Shown here piece after piece: positions 34,216-43,022 of a stretch of 64,000 nucleotides of DNA (the first letter of the stretch is position 1; every line of letters starts with the position of its first letter). The notes beneath the pieces are model-generated. The model did no database searches and had not been told where the DNA came from. It saw only the letters and a list, made by a program, of their open reading frames with translations. Origin of the DNA: Anaerovorax odorimutans DSM 5092 (GTDB lineage Bacteria > Bacillota > Clostridia > Peptostreptococcales > Anaerovoracaceae); the NCBI RefSeq assembly GCF_000426305.1, contig NZ_AUFC01000001.1, positions 1 to 64,000 on the forward strand, given 5' to 3'. Both the position numbers and the translations under genes were made by a program.

Positions 34216-34244
34216 TTGCAAAAAGTCGAATAATGTAGTTTAAT
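34216..34244 (+). promoter_or_regulatory. Promoter of the acyl-CoA dehydrogenase/Etf operon
   Basis: TTGCAA (34216-34221), 17 bp, TTTAAT (34239-34244). The start site would be near 34251, just before the Rex-like site. The rest of 34050-34354 holds no gene. Confidence 0.65.
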
Positions 34245-34255
34245 TTTCTTATATG

Positions 34256-34273
34256 CTGTTAAAATTGTAACAA
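34256..34273. promoter_or_regulatory. Rex-like operator before the acyl-CoA dehydrogenase operon
   Basis: CTGTTAAAATTGTAACAA matches 12 of 14 defined Rex positions and starts about 5 bp after the predicted transcription start. Rex control of crotonate-to-butyrate genes is established in Clostridium. The placement repeats that of the hydrogenase P1 and P2 sites. Confidence 0.7.
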
Positions 34274-34354
34274 AATTTAGTTACAAAATAAAACAAAGAC
34301 ATCTACACCTGAAATAGGGTGCATCAATTAGAAATAATTTAAGGAGGCGTTTAC

Positions 34355-35500
34355 ATGAACTTTCAACTATCGAAAGAACAAGAAATGGTAAGAAAAATGG
34401 TAAGAGAGTTTGCTGTTACCGAAGCGGAACCAATAGCTGCTGATATTGACAAAGAGCACAGATTCCCTGAAGAAACAGTAAAAAAGATGGCTGACTATGG
34501 TTTACTTGGAGTACCATTCCCAACAGAGTTAGGTGGTGCAGGTGGAGATTATATTTCATATGCAATCACAGTTGAAGAATTATCAAGAGTATGTGCATCA
34601 ACAGGAGTAATCTGTTCAGCTCATACATCTCTTTGCTGCTGGCCAATTTTTGCTTGGGGGACAGATGAGCAGAAAGCAAAATATTTACCACCACTACTAA
34701 AGGGTGAAAAACTAGGAGCTTTCGGTTTAACAGAACCTAATGCAGGTACAGATGCTGGTGGACAGCAGACTAGAGCCATTGATATGGGAGACCACTGGCT
34801 ATTAAATGGATCAAAAGTGTTTATTACAAATGGCGGATATGCTGAAACTTTTGTAGTAATAGCTATGACTGATAAGTCAAAGGGAACTAGAGGTGGAATT
34901 TCTGCATTTATCGTAGAAAAAGACTTTGAAGGATTCTCAATTGGTAAAACAGAAGATAAAATGGGTATTTGTGCATCTTCAACAACAGAATTAATTTTCC
35001 AAAACTGTAAAGTTCCAAAGGAAAATCTTCTTGGAAATATTGGAGATGGTTTTAAAGTTGCATTGTCAACTCTTGATGGTGGACGTATTGGTATCGCTTC
35101 ACAAGCATTAGGAATTGCTCAAGGTGCATTTGATATTACTGTTGAATATATGAAAGCTAGAAAGCAGTTTGGAAAGAAACTTTCTCAGATGGAAGCTCTT
35201 CAATTTGAAATTGCTGATATGAAAACAAGAATCGAAGCTGCTAGATTATTAATTTATAAAGCTGCAGATATGAAGGAAAAACACTTGCCTTATGGCCCTG
35301 CTTCTGCAATGGCTAAATTATTTGCCGCAGAGACTGCTATGCATGTAACAACTAAGGCTGTTCAATTACATGGTGGATATGGTTATACAAAAGATTATCC
35401 AGTTGAAAGAATGATGAGAGATGCTAAGATCACTGAAATCTATGAAGGAACATCAGAAGTTCAAAAGATTGTAATTGCAGCATCTGTATTTGGTAAATAA
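34355..35500 (+). CDS. Acyl-CoA dehydrogenase (butyryl-/acyl-CoA reductase type)
   Basis: A 381-residue FAD enzyme. It shows the signature GAFGLTEPNAGTDAGG, the FAD-binding segment FITNGG, RKQFGKKLSQ, and the C-terminal YEGTSEVQ with the likely catalytic glutamate. It is followed by etfB and an etfA with a ferredoxin domain. That arrangement is the one of Bcd/EtfAB and of CarCDE of Acetobacterium, where NADH reduces an enoyl-CoA and ferredoxin together. The natural acyl-CoA cannot be read from the sequence; butyrate kinase genes nearby make crotonyl-CoA plausible. Confidence 0.93.
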   Translation: MNFQLSKEQEMVRKMVREFAVTEAEPIAADIDKEHRFPEETVKKMADYGLLGVPFPTELGGAGGDYISYAITVEELSRVCASTGVICSAHTSLCCWPIFAWGTDEQKAKYLPPLLKGEKLGAFGLTEPNAGTDAGGQQTRAIDMGDHWLLNGSKVFITNGGYAETFVVIAMTDKSKGTRGGISAFIVEKDFEGFSIGKTEDKMGICASSTTELIFQNCKVPKENLLGNIGDGFKVALSTLDGGRIGIASQALGIAQGAFDITVEYMKARKQFGKKLSQMEALQFEIADMKTRIEAARLLIYKAADMKEKHLPYGPASAMAKLFAAETAMHVTTKAVQLHGGYGYTKDYPVERMMRDAKITEIYEGTSEVQKIVIAASVFGK

Positions 35501-35521
35501 GAGAAGAAGGAGGAATTAAAA

Positions 35522-36322
35522 ATGGCATTTAAAATTATCGTACTTGCTAAGCAAGTTCCTGATACTAACGAGATCAAAATTGATCCAGTTAAGAAGACTT
35601 TAATTAGAGAAGGCGTGCCTAGTATTTTAAATCACGATGACGCAAACGCTTTAGAAGAAGCGTTAAAAATAAAAGATATGTTTGATGATGTTCACATTAC
35701 AGTTGTAACAATGGGACCTCCTCAGGCAAAAGACATGTTAGCTGAATGTTTGGCTATGGGTGCTGATGATGGTGTGTTGGTAAGTGACAGAGCAGTAGGT
35801 GGTTCTGATACTTGGGCTACTTCTAATGCACTTGCTGCTGCAATTCATAAAATTGGTAAATTTGATTTACTTTTTGCAGGTCGTCAGGCTATTGACGGAG
35901 ATACAGCTCAGGTTGGACCTCAGTGTGCTGAAAAATTAGGAGTTCCTCAGGTTACTTATGTAACTGAATTTAAAATTGAGAAAAACATGAAAGACATCAC
36001 AGTTAAGAGAGCATTAGAAGATGGATATGAATTAATTAGTATTCAAACCCCTTGTATGTTAACTGCAATCAAAGAATTAAATACACCTAGATATATGTCT
36101 ATAGGCGGAATCTTTGATGTAAAAAATAAGACAATTAATGTTTGGAATGCAAAGGATATTGAAGTAGATCTTGCTACTGTAGGTCTTGATGCATCTCCTA
36201 CTAATGTATTCAGATCATTTACTCCTGCTCCTAAGGGTAAGGGTGTAATGATTGAGGCGGATACAGAAAAAGAAGCTGCTGATAAGCTTTTAATTAACTT
36301 AAAAGCTAAGCATGTAATCTAG
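35522..36322 (+). CDS. etfB: Electron transfer flavoprotein, beta subunit
   Basis: A 266-residue adenine-nucleotide alpha-hydrolase-fold protein. The opening KIIVLAKQVPDTNEIKID and DGDTAQVGPQ and the flavoprotein loop GRQAIDG are typical of EtfB of bifurcating systems, which binds the bifurcating FAD and NADH. It lies 21 bp after the dehydrogenase gene and 21 bp before etfA. Confidence 0.95.
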   Translation: MAFKIIVLAKQVPDTNEIKIDPVKKTLIREGVPSILNHDDANALEEALKIKDMFDDVHITVVTMGPPQAKDMLAECLAMGADDGVLVSDRAVGGSDTWATSNALAAAIHKIGKFDLLFAGRQAIDGDTAQVGPQCAEKLGVPQVTYVTEFKIEKNMKDITVKRALEDGYELISIQTPCMLTAIKELNTPRYMSIGGIFDVKNKTINVWNAKDIEVDLATVGLDASPTNVFRSFTPAPKGKGVMIEADTEKEAADKLLINLKAKHVI

Positions 36323-36343
36323 TAAAGGAGGAAAGAATATAAA

Positions 36344-37624
36344 ATGGCAATTAAAGTTATTAAAGATAAATGTAAAGGCTGTAAATTATGTATAAAAGCT
36401 TGTCCGTTTGATGCAATTGACATGGATGGTAAATTAGCAGTTATCAATGAAAAATGTACAGCTTGTAATCAGTGTATTGCTGCATGTCCTTTTGATGCAA
36501 TTGAAAAGACTGAGGATAACAAAGTTGTAGATTTAAGTGCATATAAGCATGTTTGGGTTTATGCTGAACAAAGAAACGGAAAACTAATGAATGTAGCTCT
36601 TGAATTAATCGGAGAAGGTTATAGATTAGCAAGAGAAATCAGTGAAGATACAAAAGTATGTGCAGTTTTAGTAGGTGATGAAATTAAAGGTTTGGCAGAT
36701 GAATGCTATGCATATGGTGCTGACAGTGTTTATCTATTGGAAGATCCTCTTCTTAAGAACTTTACAACAGATGCATATACAAAAGTTATGGTGGATGCAA
36801 TCAACGAATATAAACCTGAAATCGTACTTTTAGGTGCAACTCACATTGGTAGAGACCTTGCTCCTAGAGTAGCTGCAAGATTAAATACAGGTTTGACTGC
36901 GGACTGTACAAGACTTGACGTTAGAGTATCAAGCTATATTGACTATGCAAACAAGAATACAACTCTTGATACTTCTTCTCTTGATCCTAATGATCCAAGC
37001 ACAGGAATTAAACAAACTCGTCCGGCATTCGGCGGAAACTTAATGGCTACTATTATTTGTCCTAAGACAAGACCACAGATGTCAACAGTAAGACCTGGAG
37101 TTATGCAGAGAAGAGAAAAAGTTGAAGGTGCTAAAGGTGAATTAGTCAATGTTAAGGTTGCGATTTCTGAATCAGATATCAAAACTAAGATTATTGAAAT
37201 TGTTAAATCTGCTAAAGAACTTGTATCATTAACAGATGCTGATATTATCTGCTCAGGCGGAAGAGGATTAGGAGATCCATCTGGATTTAAAGTAATCAAA
37301 GAGTTTGCTGATAAAGTTGGTGGTGTAGTAGGTTCTTCAAGAGCAGCTGTTGATGCTGGTTGGATTGATCATTCTCATCAGGTTGGTCAGACTGGTACAA
37401 CTGTAAAGCCTAAGATTTACTTTGCTTGTGGTATTTCAGGTGCAATTCAGCATTTAGCAGGAATGCAGACTTCAGATATCATTGTAGCAATTAATAAGGA
37501 CGCAGATGCTCCTATTTTCGAAGTAGCTGACTTTGGTATTGTTGGAGACCTTTATAAGGTAATTCCACAAATTATTAAAGAATGGGATTCTGCAGAAGAT
37601 TTATTTGAAGCTTCCTTAAAATAA
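36344..37624 (+). CDS. etfA: Electron transfer flavoprotein, alpha subunit with N-terminal 2x[4Fe-4S] domain
   Basis: A 426-residue EtfA. Residues 1-60 form a ferredoxin-like domain with [12 protein letters not shown] and [12 protein letters not shown]; the EtfA core follows, ending with the FAD site ([20 protein letters not shown] and GISGAIQH). Most EtfA proteins lack the ferredoxin domain. CarE of caffeyl-CoA reductase and some clostridial EtfA proteins have it, where it probably receives low-potential electrons. A strong terminator follows at 37677. The operon is thus a likely electron-bifurcating acyl-CoA reductase. Confidence 0.95.
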   Translation: MAIKVIKDKCKGCKLCIKACPFDAIDMDGKLAVINEKCTACNQCIAACPFDAIEKTEDNKVVDLSAYKHVWVYAEQRNGKLMNVALELIGEGYRLAREISEDTKVCAVLVGDEIKGLADECYAYGADSVYLLEDPLLKNFTTDAYTKVMVDAINEYKPEIVLLGATHIGRDLAPRVAARLNTGLTADCTRLDVRVSSYIDYANKNTTLDTSSLDPNDPSTGIKQTRPAFGGNLMATIICPKTRPQMSTVRPGVMQRREKVEGAKGELVNVKVAISESDIKTKIIEIVKSAKELVSLTDADIICSGGRGLGDPSGFKVIKEFADKVGGVVGSSRAAVDAGWIDHSHQVGQTGTTVKPKIYFACGISGAIQHLAGMQTSDIIVAINKDADAPIFEVADFGIVGDLYKVIPQIIKEWDSAEDLFEASLK

Positions 37625-37676
37625 TATAAATAGAAAATAAAATAATTTAAAACTATTATTGTTTCAAATAATAAAT

Positions 37677-37721
37677 AAAATACCTTATAATAGAGCATAT
37701 ATGCTTATTATAAGGTATTTT
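37677..37721 (+). terminator. Terminator after etfA
   Basis: AAAATACCTTATAATA (37677-37692) pairs with TATTATAAGGTATTTT (37706-37721); an inner GCATATATGC also folds. It is strong and closes the Etf operon. The stretch from there to 37902 shows nothing else. Confidence 0.85.
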
Positions 37722-37902
37722 GCATTTTAGTATTTAAAATTTTTAAAATGAATTTAGTTAATGAGTAATACTTTATTAGATTAATTCCATATATTAAAAT
37801 TTCTAAATGCTACGGTTTCTCATGGTATAAAAATATTGAAAATAGTATTCTTACTTTGCTTGGTTTTCAAAAGGAAAAATATAAAAAACTTTTTTATATT
37901 TA

Positions 37903-37931
37903 TTGACAAATTTAAATAATTAGAGTAAAAT
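37903..37931 (+). promoter_or_regulatory. Promoter of the T-box leader
   Basis: TTGACA (37903-37908), 17 bp, TAAAAT (37926-37931), with a start near 37938 just ahead of T-box stem I. Confidence 0.8.
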
Positions 37932-37950
37932 AAATTTTAATAAAATAAAA

Positions 37951-38183
37951 ACAAAGATGGAGAGAGTAAGGGTTTTTTAAACATTACAGCGAGTGAGGTA
38001 TGGTGAAAGCTCATATTAGTAGAAAAACAACTGAAAATCACTCCTGAGTTGCAGACTGAAATAACAGTAAGTTTTGCCGTTTTTTCCACGTTATAGGAAA
38101 CGCGTATGTTAGTATGTAGTAATTGGTGGTACAGCGATAGTTTTATAGCTTTCGTCCTTTTACAGGGATGAAAGCTTTTTTTA
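37951..38183 (+). ncRNA. T-box riboswitch, isoleucine type
   Basis: The leader has the order of a T-box. Stem I has GGAG (37959-37962) and the AGTA S-turn (37965-37968), matched by GAA (38033-38035), the specifier and CTCC. The specifier reads ATC (38037-38039), for isoleucine; the register is set by GAA upstream and A downstream. AATTGGTGGTACAGCG (38121-38136) is the T-box, with TGGT whose last base pairs with discriminator A73, as in tRNA-Ile. A terminator follows: 38147-38157 pairs with 38166-38176, then a T-run. Uncharged tRNA-Ile would stabilise the antiterminator and allow expression of the downstream oxidoreductase. Confidence 0.88.
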
Positions 38184-38239
38184 TTGTTTTAAATAGTATT
38201 AATGTTTACCAAGGCTACAGAGAAAAAGGAGAACAGAAA

Positions 38240-38824
38240 ATGAGAAAGAACAACATAGTAGAAATTAGATGGCATGGTCGAGGTGGTCAAGGCGCTAAAA
38301 CAGCATGTTTGCTTCTAGCTGATGTAGCTTTTCAATCAGGCAAATATGTTCAAGGGTTTCCTGAATATGGTCCTGAACGTATGGGTGCACCGATTACGGC
38401 CTATAACAGAATAAGTGAAGAAAGATGCAACATTCATTCAAATATTTATGGACCGGATTATGTGGTTGTTGTGGATGAAACATTATTATCTTCTGTAGAT
38501 GTTACAAGTGGTCTTAAAGAAGACGGGGCTGTTATTATAAACAGTGAAAAGGAACCGGGAGAACTACGTCATCTTTTAGGTGGTTATAATGGGAAAATAT
38601 ATACTGTAGATGCGAGAAAAATTTCTGAAGAAACATTAGGAAGAAATTTCCCAAATACACCTATGCTTGCTGCAATGGTAAGAGTAAGCAATATAATTGA
38701 ATCAGAGAAATTTCTCGAAGATATGGAAAAGTCATTCCATCATAAATTTGCAGGAAAGCCTCAAGTAATTGAAGGTAATATGAAAGCACTTAGAAAATCT
38801 ATGGAAGAGGTAAATGCAGGATGA
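38240..38824 (+). CDS. 2-oxoacid:ferredoxin oxidoreductase, gamma subunit
   Basis: A 194-residue POR/VOR gamma subunit, identified by EIRWHGRGGQGAKTA and the segment GFPEYGPERMGAPI. The start is ATG 38240 with AAAAGGAG upstream; an upstream in-frame ATG at 38168 lies inside the T-box terminator and is not used. It is the first of four subunit genes (gamma-delta-alpha-beta), the order of Thermotoga-type porCDAB. Pyruvate, 2-oxoisovalerate or other branched 2-oxoacids are all possible substrates; the isoleucine T-box favours a branched-chain acid. The end overlaps the delta gene by 4 bp. Confidence 0.9.
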   Translation: MRKNNIVEIRWHGRGGQGAKTACLLLADVAFQSGKYVQGFPEYGPERMGAPITAYNRISEERCNIHSNIYGPDYVVVVDETLLSSVDVTSGLKEDGAVIINSEKEPGELRHLLGGYNGKIYTVDARKISEETLGRNFPNTPMLAAMVRVSNIIESEKFLEDMEKSFHHKFAGKPQVIEGNMKALRKSMEEVNAG

Positions 38825-39126
38825 TAAAAAAAGCAAGTGAAATTAATGAATTAACTCCATGGCAGGAAATGACTATTGGCGGAGAAATATATGAAGGAGG
38901 AACAGCATCTCTTGTAAATACAGGTGATTGGAGAACTGCAACTCCTATATTTATTAATGATAAATGTAAACATTGTATGTTATGTGTTCCCTTTTGTCCG
39001 GATAGTGCAATTCCAGTTAAAAATGATAAAAGATTAGATTTTGATTTTATGCATTGTAAAGGCTGCGGTATTTGTGCTGAAGTATGTCCTTTTGAAGCAA
39101 TTTCTTTTGGAAAGGGGAAAAAGTAA
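38821..39126 (+). CDS. 2-oxoacid:ferredoxin oxidoreductase, delta (ferredoxin) subunit
   Basis: A 101-residue two-cluster ferredoxin subunit. CKHCMLCVPFCP and CKGCGICAEVCP are two [4Fe-4S] motifs that carry electrons from the TPP site to external ferredoxin. It overlaps the gamma gene by 4 bp, and its stop shares one base with the alpha start. The N-terminal 40 residues (GGEIYEGGTASLVNTGDWR) are typical of this subunit. Confidence 0.93.
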   Translation: MIKKASEINELTPWQEMTIGGEIYEGGTASLVNTGDWRTATPIFINDKCKHCMLCVPFCPDSAIPVKNDKRLDFDFMHCKGCGICAEVCPFEAISFGKGKK

Positions 39127-40331
39127 TGTCTATAAGAGAAAGATTATCGGGCAATGAAGCAGTAGCTTTTGCCATGAAACAGATTAATCCTGATGTAATG
39201 GGTGCTTTCCCTATTACTCCTTCCACTGAAATTCCTCAATATTTTGCTTCATATGTTGCAAATGGTGAGGTTGATACAGAATACGTTCCTGTAGAGTCAG
39301 AGCATAGTTCTATGTCTGTATGCATAGGTGCTCAAGCAGCAGGAGCAAGGTCTGTTACTGCGACCTCTTCGTGTGGATTAGCTTTGATGTTTGAAATGCT
39401 TTATGTGGCAGCATCATCAAGATTGCCAATAACTTTGGCACTAGTTAACAGAGCACTGTCAGGACCAATTAATATTAATAATGATCATTCCGATTCTATG
39501 GGTGCCAGAGATTCTGGATGGATACAAATATATGCAGAGACTAATCAAGAAGTTTATGATAATTTTATTCAGGCTATGCCTATTGGAGAAAATCCAGAAG
39601 TAAGACTACCTGTTATGGTTTGCCAAGATGGATTTATAACTAGCCATGCTGTAGAAAATATAGAACTTTTAGAAGATGAAAAAGTAAAAAAATTTGTTGG
39701 AGAGTACAATCCGGAAAATTATTTACTTAAGAAAGAAAATCCTCTTGCAGTAGGACCATATGATATTTCTCCTTATTATATGGAACATAAAAAACAGCAA
39801 GCAGAGGCAATGAAAAAGGCAAAAAAAGTTATATTAAAAGTTTCTGACGAATTTGAAAAGATATCAGGAAGAAAATATGGATTATTTGAAGAATATTATA
39901 TGGAAGATGCAGATTTAGCCCTTGTAATTATAGGTTCAAGTGCAGGAACTGCAAAAGCTGCTGTAGATAATTTAAGAAAACAAGGAAAGAAAGTAGGTTT
40001 GGTTAAGATTAGAGTATTCAGACCTTTCCCTATGGAGGAATTAGCACAGGCTTTAAAAAATACAAAAGCTGTAGCTGTTATGGATAAAGCAGAAAGCTTT
40101 TCTTCGTGCGGTGGACCTTTATTTGCAGAAACACGTTCTTCGCTTTATGATGTTGAGAATCGTCCTAAAGTAATAAATTATGTTTACGGACTTGGGGGAC
40201 GTGATATTACAGTATCACACTTTGAGTTTATATATGATCAACTTAATGAGATTGCATTCACAGGAAATACAGGACAAATCTATAGGCATATAGGACAAAG
40301 AGAGAAGGATGGTGATACTAATGAACTATAA
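39126..40331 (+). CDS. 2-oxoacid:ferredoxin oxidoreductase, alpha subunit
   Basis: A 401-residue subunit with the pyrimidine-type TPP domain (GNEAVAFAMKQINPDVMGAFPITPSTEI) and the C-terminal transketolase-like domain. VESEHSSMSVCIGAQAAGAR and SSCGLALMFEMLY are characteristic. The length agrees with PorA/VorA. It overlaps the beta gene by 11 bp. Substrate preference cannot be told from these motifs. Confidence 0.93.
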   Translation: MSIRERLSGNEAVAFAMKQINPDVMGAFPITPSTEIPQYFASYVANGEVDTEYVPVESEHSSMSVCIGAQAAGARSVTATSSCGLALMFEMLYVAASSRLPITLALVNRALSGPININNDHSDSMGARDSGWIQIYAETNQEVYDNFIQAMPIGENPEVRLPVMVCQDGFITSHAVENIELLEDEKVKKFVGEYNPENYLLKKENPLAVGPYDISPYYMEHKKQQAEAMKKAKKVILKVSDEFEKISGRKYGLFEEYYMEDADLALVIIGSSAGTAKAAVDNLRKQGKKVGLVKIRVFRPFPMEELAQALKNTKAVAVMDKAESFSSCGGPLFAETRSSLYDVENRPKVINYVYGLGGRDITVSHFEFIYDQLNEIAFTGNTGQIYRHIGQREKDGDTNEL

Positions 40332-41253
40332 TTTAAAAAGAGAAGTTTCCAAACCTGAAAGATTTGTCGGAGGTCATAGATTATGTGCAGGATGCGGTGC
40401 AGGTATTACTGTAAGAGGTGTATTAAGAGCTTTAGAGCCTACAGATAAAGCGGTTGTTACTAATGCTACAGGATGTCTTGAAGTTTCTTCTTTTTTATAT
40501 CCATATACAGCATGGAATGATAGTTATATTCATAGTGCATTTGAGAATGCAGGAGCTACAACAGGCGGAGCAGAAGCCGCATATAAAGCATTGAAGAAAA
40601 AGGGAAAAATAGATGATAATTATAAGTTTATCGCTTTTGGCGGTGATGGAGGAACTTATGATATAGGGCTTCAGTCATTATCAGGTGCAATGGAGCGTAA
40701 TCATGATATGGTATATGTTTGCTATGATAATGAAGCATATATGAATACCGGAATTCAACGTTCATCGGCTACGCCTATGTTTGCTGATGCAACAACAAGT
40801 CCTGTGGGAAGTATATCAAATGGTAAATCTCAGACCAAAAAGGATTTAACTGAAATTATTGTTGCACACAATATTCCATATGCTGCGCAGACTACATTTA
40901 TAGGAAATTTTAAAGATTTTCATGAAAAAGCATATAAGGCTATTTATACTGAAGGTGCTGCATTTCTCAATGTTTTATCACCTTGTCCACGCGGATGGAG
41001 ATATGAAGCCAAGGATATAGCAAAAATATGTAAGCTTGCAGTAGAGACATGCGTATGGCCTATGTATGAAGTTAATTATGGGGAATGGAAATTAACTTAT
41101 GAACCAAAGGAAAAGTTACCTGTAGAAGTATTTTTAAAGGAACAGGGAAGGTTTAAACATATGTTTAAGCCAGGTAATGAATGGATGATTGAAGAAACAC
41201 AGAAATATGTTGATGAAAAGTGGGAAAAACTGCTTAATCGATGTGAAAAATAA
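40321..41253 (+). CDS. 2-oxoacid:ferredoxin oxidoreductase, beta subunit (TPP-binding)
   Basis: A 310-residue TPP-binding subunit. The Fe-S cysteine pair CAGCGAG is near residue 26, and ATGCLEV and GDGGTYDIG (TPP diphosphate) and NEAYMNTGIQRS are present, with another Cys in LSPCPRGW. The ATG at 40321 is chosen over 40309, which would leave too little space after the GAAGGATGG ribosome site. It is the last gene of the T-box-controlled operon; a terminator follows. Confidence 0.93.
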   Translation: MNYNLKREVSKPERFVGGHRLCAGCGAGITVRGVLRALEPTDKAVVTNATGCLEVSSFLYPYTAWNDSYIHSAFENAGATTGGAEAAYKALKKKGKIDDNYKFIAFGGDGGTYDIGLQSLSGAMERNHDMVYVCYDNEAYMNTGIQRSSATPMFADATTSPVGSISNGKSQTKKDLTEIIVAHNIPYAAQTTFIGNFKDFHEKAYKAIYTEGAAFLNVLSPCPRGWRYEAKDIAKICKLAVETCVWPMYEVNYGEWKLTYEPKEKLPVEVFLKEQGRFKHMFKPGNEWMIEETQKYVDEKWEKLLNRCEK

Positions 41254-41275
41254 ATAATTATAAAAATGTGAATAG

Positions 41276-41319
41276 AAATATCAGTTGCTCATTTAATAAT
41301 AGGTAGCTGATATTTTTTT
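41276..41319 (+). terminator. Terminator after the oxidoreductase operon
   Basis: AAATATCAG (41276-41284) pairs with CTGATATTT (41307-41315) and is followed by T-residues. Confidence 0.6.
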
Positions 41320-41588
41320 ATGATTAGCTGATAATTACTATTTATAGGGAATTTAAATTTATGGCTTAATGTTATAAAAAACTTAAAATCTATTTTGTAT
41401 ACATATTTTTTGAGTATTTGGTAAAACTTTTTGTTATAATTTGTAAATTTAAAAAAATTAGAATTTTTTAATTTATTTTTAAAATCAGACTTTTATTTTT
41501 TTTAATAAAGTGTTATGCTATAAGAAAGTAATGAAACTAGTTTACTAAATTAATTAATTCAAAAATATATTTAATGGAGGTTCAAAAT
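41320..41588. other. Intergenic region before the M20 amidohydrolase
   Basis: A 270-bp AT-rich stretch, with TATAAT at 41433 but no well-spaced -35, and no operator or riboswitch that I recognise. The amidohydrolase promoter should be here. Confidence 0.3.
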
Positions 41589-42851
41589 ATGTATACTTGT
41601 AACAAAGACAGATTGGAAGACAAAATCGTTACATTTAGCAAATTTGGTGATGCAGGTCACGGTGGTATTACTAGATATTCATTATCTCCGGAAGCTCATC
41701 AGGCAAGAGATGAATTTGTAAAAAGAATGAAGGCAATTGGTGCTGAAATTGAAAGTGATGATATGGCTAATTTGTATGCTACTATTCCAGGTTCAGAACC
41801 GGATTTAAAGAGAATTGTAATGGCTTCTCATGCAGATTCCGTAACAAATGGAGGAAATTATGATGGTATTTTAGGAGTTTTAACCGGTATGGAAGTTCTT
41901 GAAACAATAGTTTCTGAGAATATACCTCACAGACATCCTATTACTGTTATGATTTGGACAAATGAAGAAGGTTCTCTTTATCCTCCTGCAATGATGTCTT
42001 CTGGTGTTATTTGTAATGATTATTTGCCAAAAGAAATAGCAAAAAAATTTAAAAAAGAAGATATGCTTGCATCAAAGAGCGCACAAGATCCTTCAGTTAC
42101 TTTCGGAGATGCATTGAATGCTACTCCATATAAAGGAAATGAAAAGAATCGATTAAGTCCTGATAAATATGAAGCTATGTTTGAACTTCATATTGAACAA
42201 GGTCCAATTCTTGAAGATGCCGGAAATGAAGTTGGTGCTGTAACATGCGTACTTGGTATGTTTAATTACAGAATCAAATTCTATGGTCAAGCGGATCATG
42301 CTGGAACTACGCCTATGCATAAAAGGCAAGATGCACTTTATGCAGCTGCACAGGCACTTTGCTACTTACATGAAGAAATAGACAAACTTGGGAGACCAGA
42401 ATTAGTTTATACAACAGGTGAAATTGTATGTCATCCGAATGTTCATACAGTAATTCCTGATTTTATTGATTTTTCAATTGATGTTAGACATGAAGATGCA
42501 GATTTAAGACAGAAGGTCCTTGATATTGTTAAGAGTCTTGAAACAAGAGAATGGGCAAGATGTAAATGTAAGGTTGAGATGGCTTGGGCTAGAGATACTG
42601 TATATTTTAATAAAGAATTGGTTGAATATGTTAAAGGAAGTGCGGATGAATTAAATATTTCAAATCAGTATATTAATAGTGGTGCGGGTCATGATGCACA
42701 GTTTGTATCTTATATGCTTCCTACAACAATGATATTTGTTCCTTCTAAGGATGGGCATAGTCATTGTGAACCTGAATATACCCCTGTTGAACAATGTACA
42801 GCAGGAGCAAGTGTAATGCTTAATGCAGTTCTGAAAAAAGATAAAAAATAG
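41589..42851 (+). CDS. M20 amidohydrolase: N-carbamoyl-L-amino-acid hydrolase / allantoate amidohydrolase family
   Basis: A 420-residue dinuclear metal hydrolase. Metal-ligand regions are MASHADSV, GGNYDGILGV, TNEEGS, HIEQGPILE and SGAGHDAQF. It is a dimer-forming member (AHAGTTPM-type motif DHAGTTPMHKR). The family hydrolyses N-carbamoyl amino acids, beta-ureidopropionate or allantoate; motifs do not decide which. No hydantoinase, dihydropyrimidinase or allantoinase gene is beside it. The ATG 41589 follows TGGAGG; an upstream ATG at 41574 overlaps that ribosome site. Confidence 0.88.
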   Translation: MYTCNKDRLEDKIVTFSKFGDAGHGGITRYSLSPEAHQARDEFVKRMKAIGAEIESDDMANLYATIPGSEPDLKRIVMASHADSVTNGGNYDGILGVLTGMEVLETIVSENIPHRHPITVMIWTNEEGSLYPPAMMSSGVICNDYLPKEIAKKFKKEDMLASKSAQDPSVTFGDALNATPYKGNEKNRLSPDKYEAMFELHIEQGPILEDAGNEVGAVTCVLGMFNYRIKFYGQADHAGTTPMHKRQDALYAAAQALCYLHEEIDKLGRPELVYTTGEIVCHPNVHTVIPDFIDFSIDVRHEDADLRQKVLDIVKSLETREWARCKCKVEMAWARDTVYFNKELVEYVKGSADELNISNQYINSGAGHDAQFVSYMLPTTMIFVPSKDGHSHCEPEYTPVEQCTAGASVMLNAVLKKDKK

Positions 42852-42945
42852 AAACATAAAAATTATTCTAAATTAGTTTTACAATATATAAATGTATTAA
42901 GAAAATCTATAGATATGCTTTATTAAAGCTTAAACAGAAATCTAA

Positions 42946-42982
42946 AAATACCGATAAGTAAAATTTTTACATATCGGTATTT
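42946..42982. terminator. Bidirectional terminator between the amidohydrolase and maf
   Basis: AAATACCGATA (42946-42956) pairs with TATCGGTATTT (42972-42982); both flanking genes run toward it. Confidence 0.75.
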
Positions 42983-43022
42983 AATTTATTTTATATCGGC
43001 TTTTTTACTAAATTTTTTAATT

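Noticed and set aside
34222-34230. 0A-like box AGTCGAA in the acyl-CoA dehydrogenase promoter
   Set aside because: One mismatch, inside the promoter spacer, with a Rex-like site that explains regulation better.
34310-34325. Hairpin CACCT/AGGGTG in the leader of the acyl-CoA dehydrogenase gene as a riboswitch
   Set aside because: The stem is only 5 bp, with no conserved riboswitch core.
38168-38239. Upstream start of the oxidoreductase gamma subunit at 38168
   Set aside because: That ATG lies in the T-box terminator stem; ATG 38240 has a proper ribosome site.
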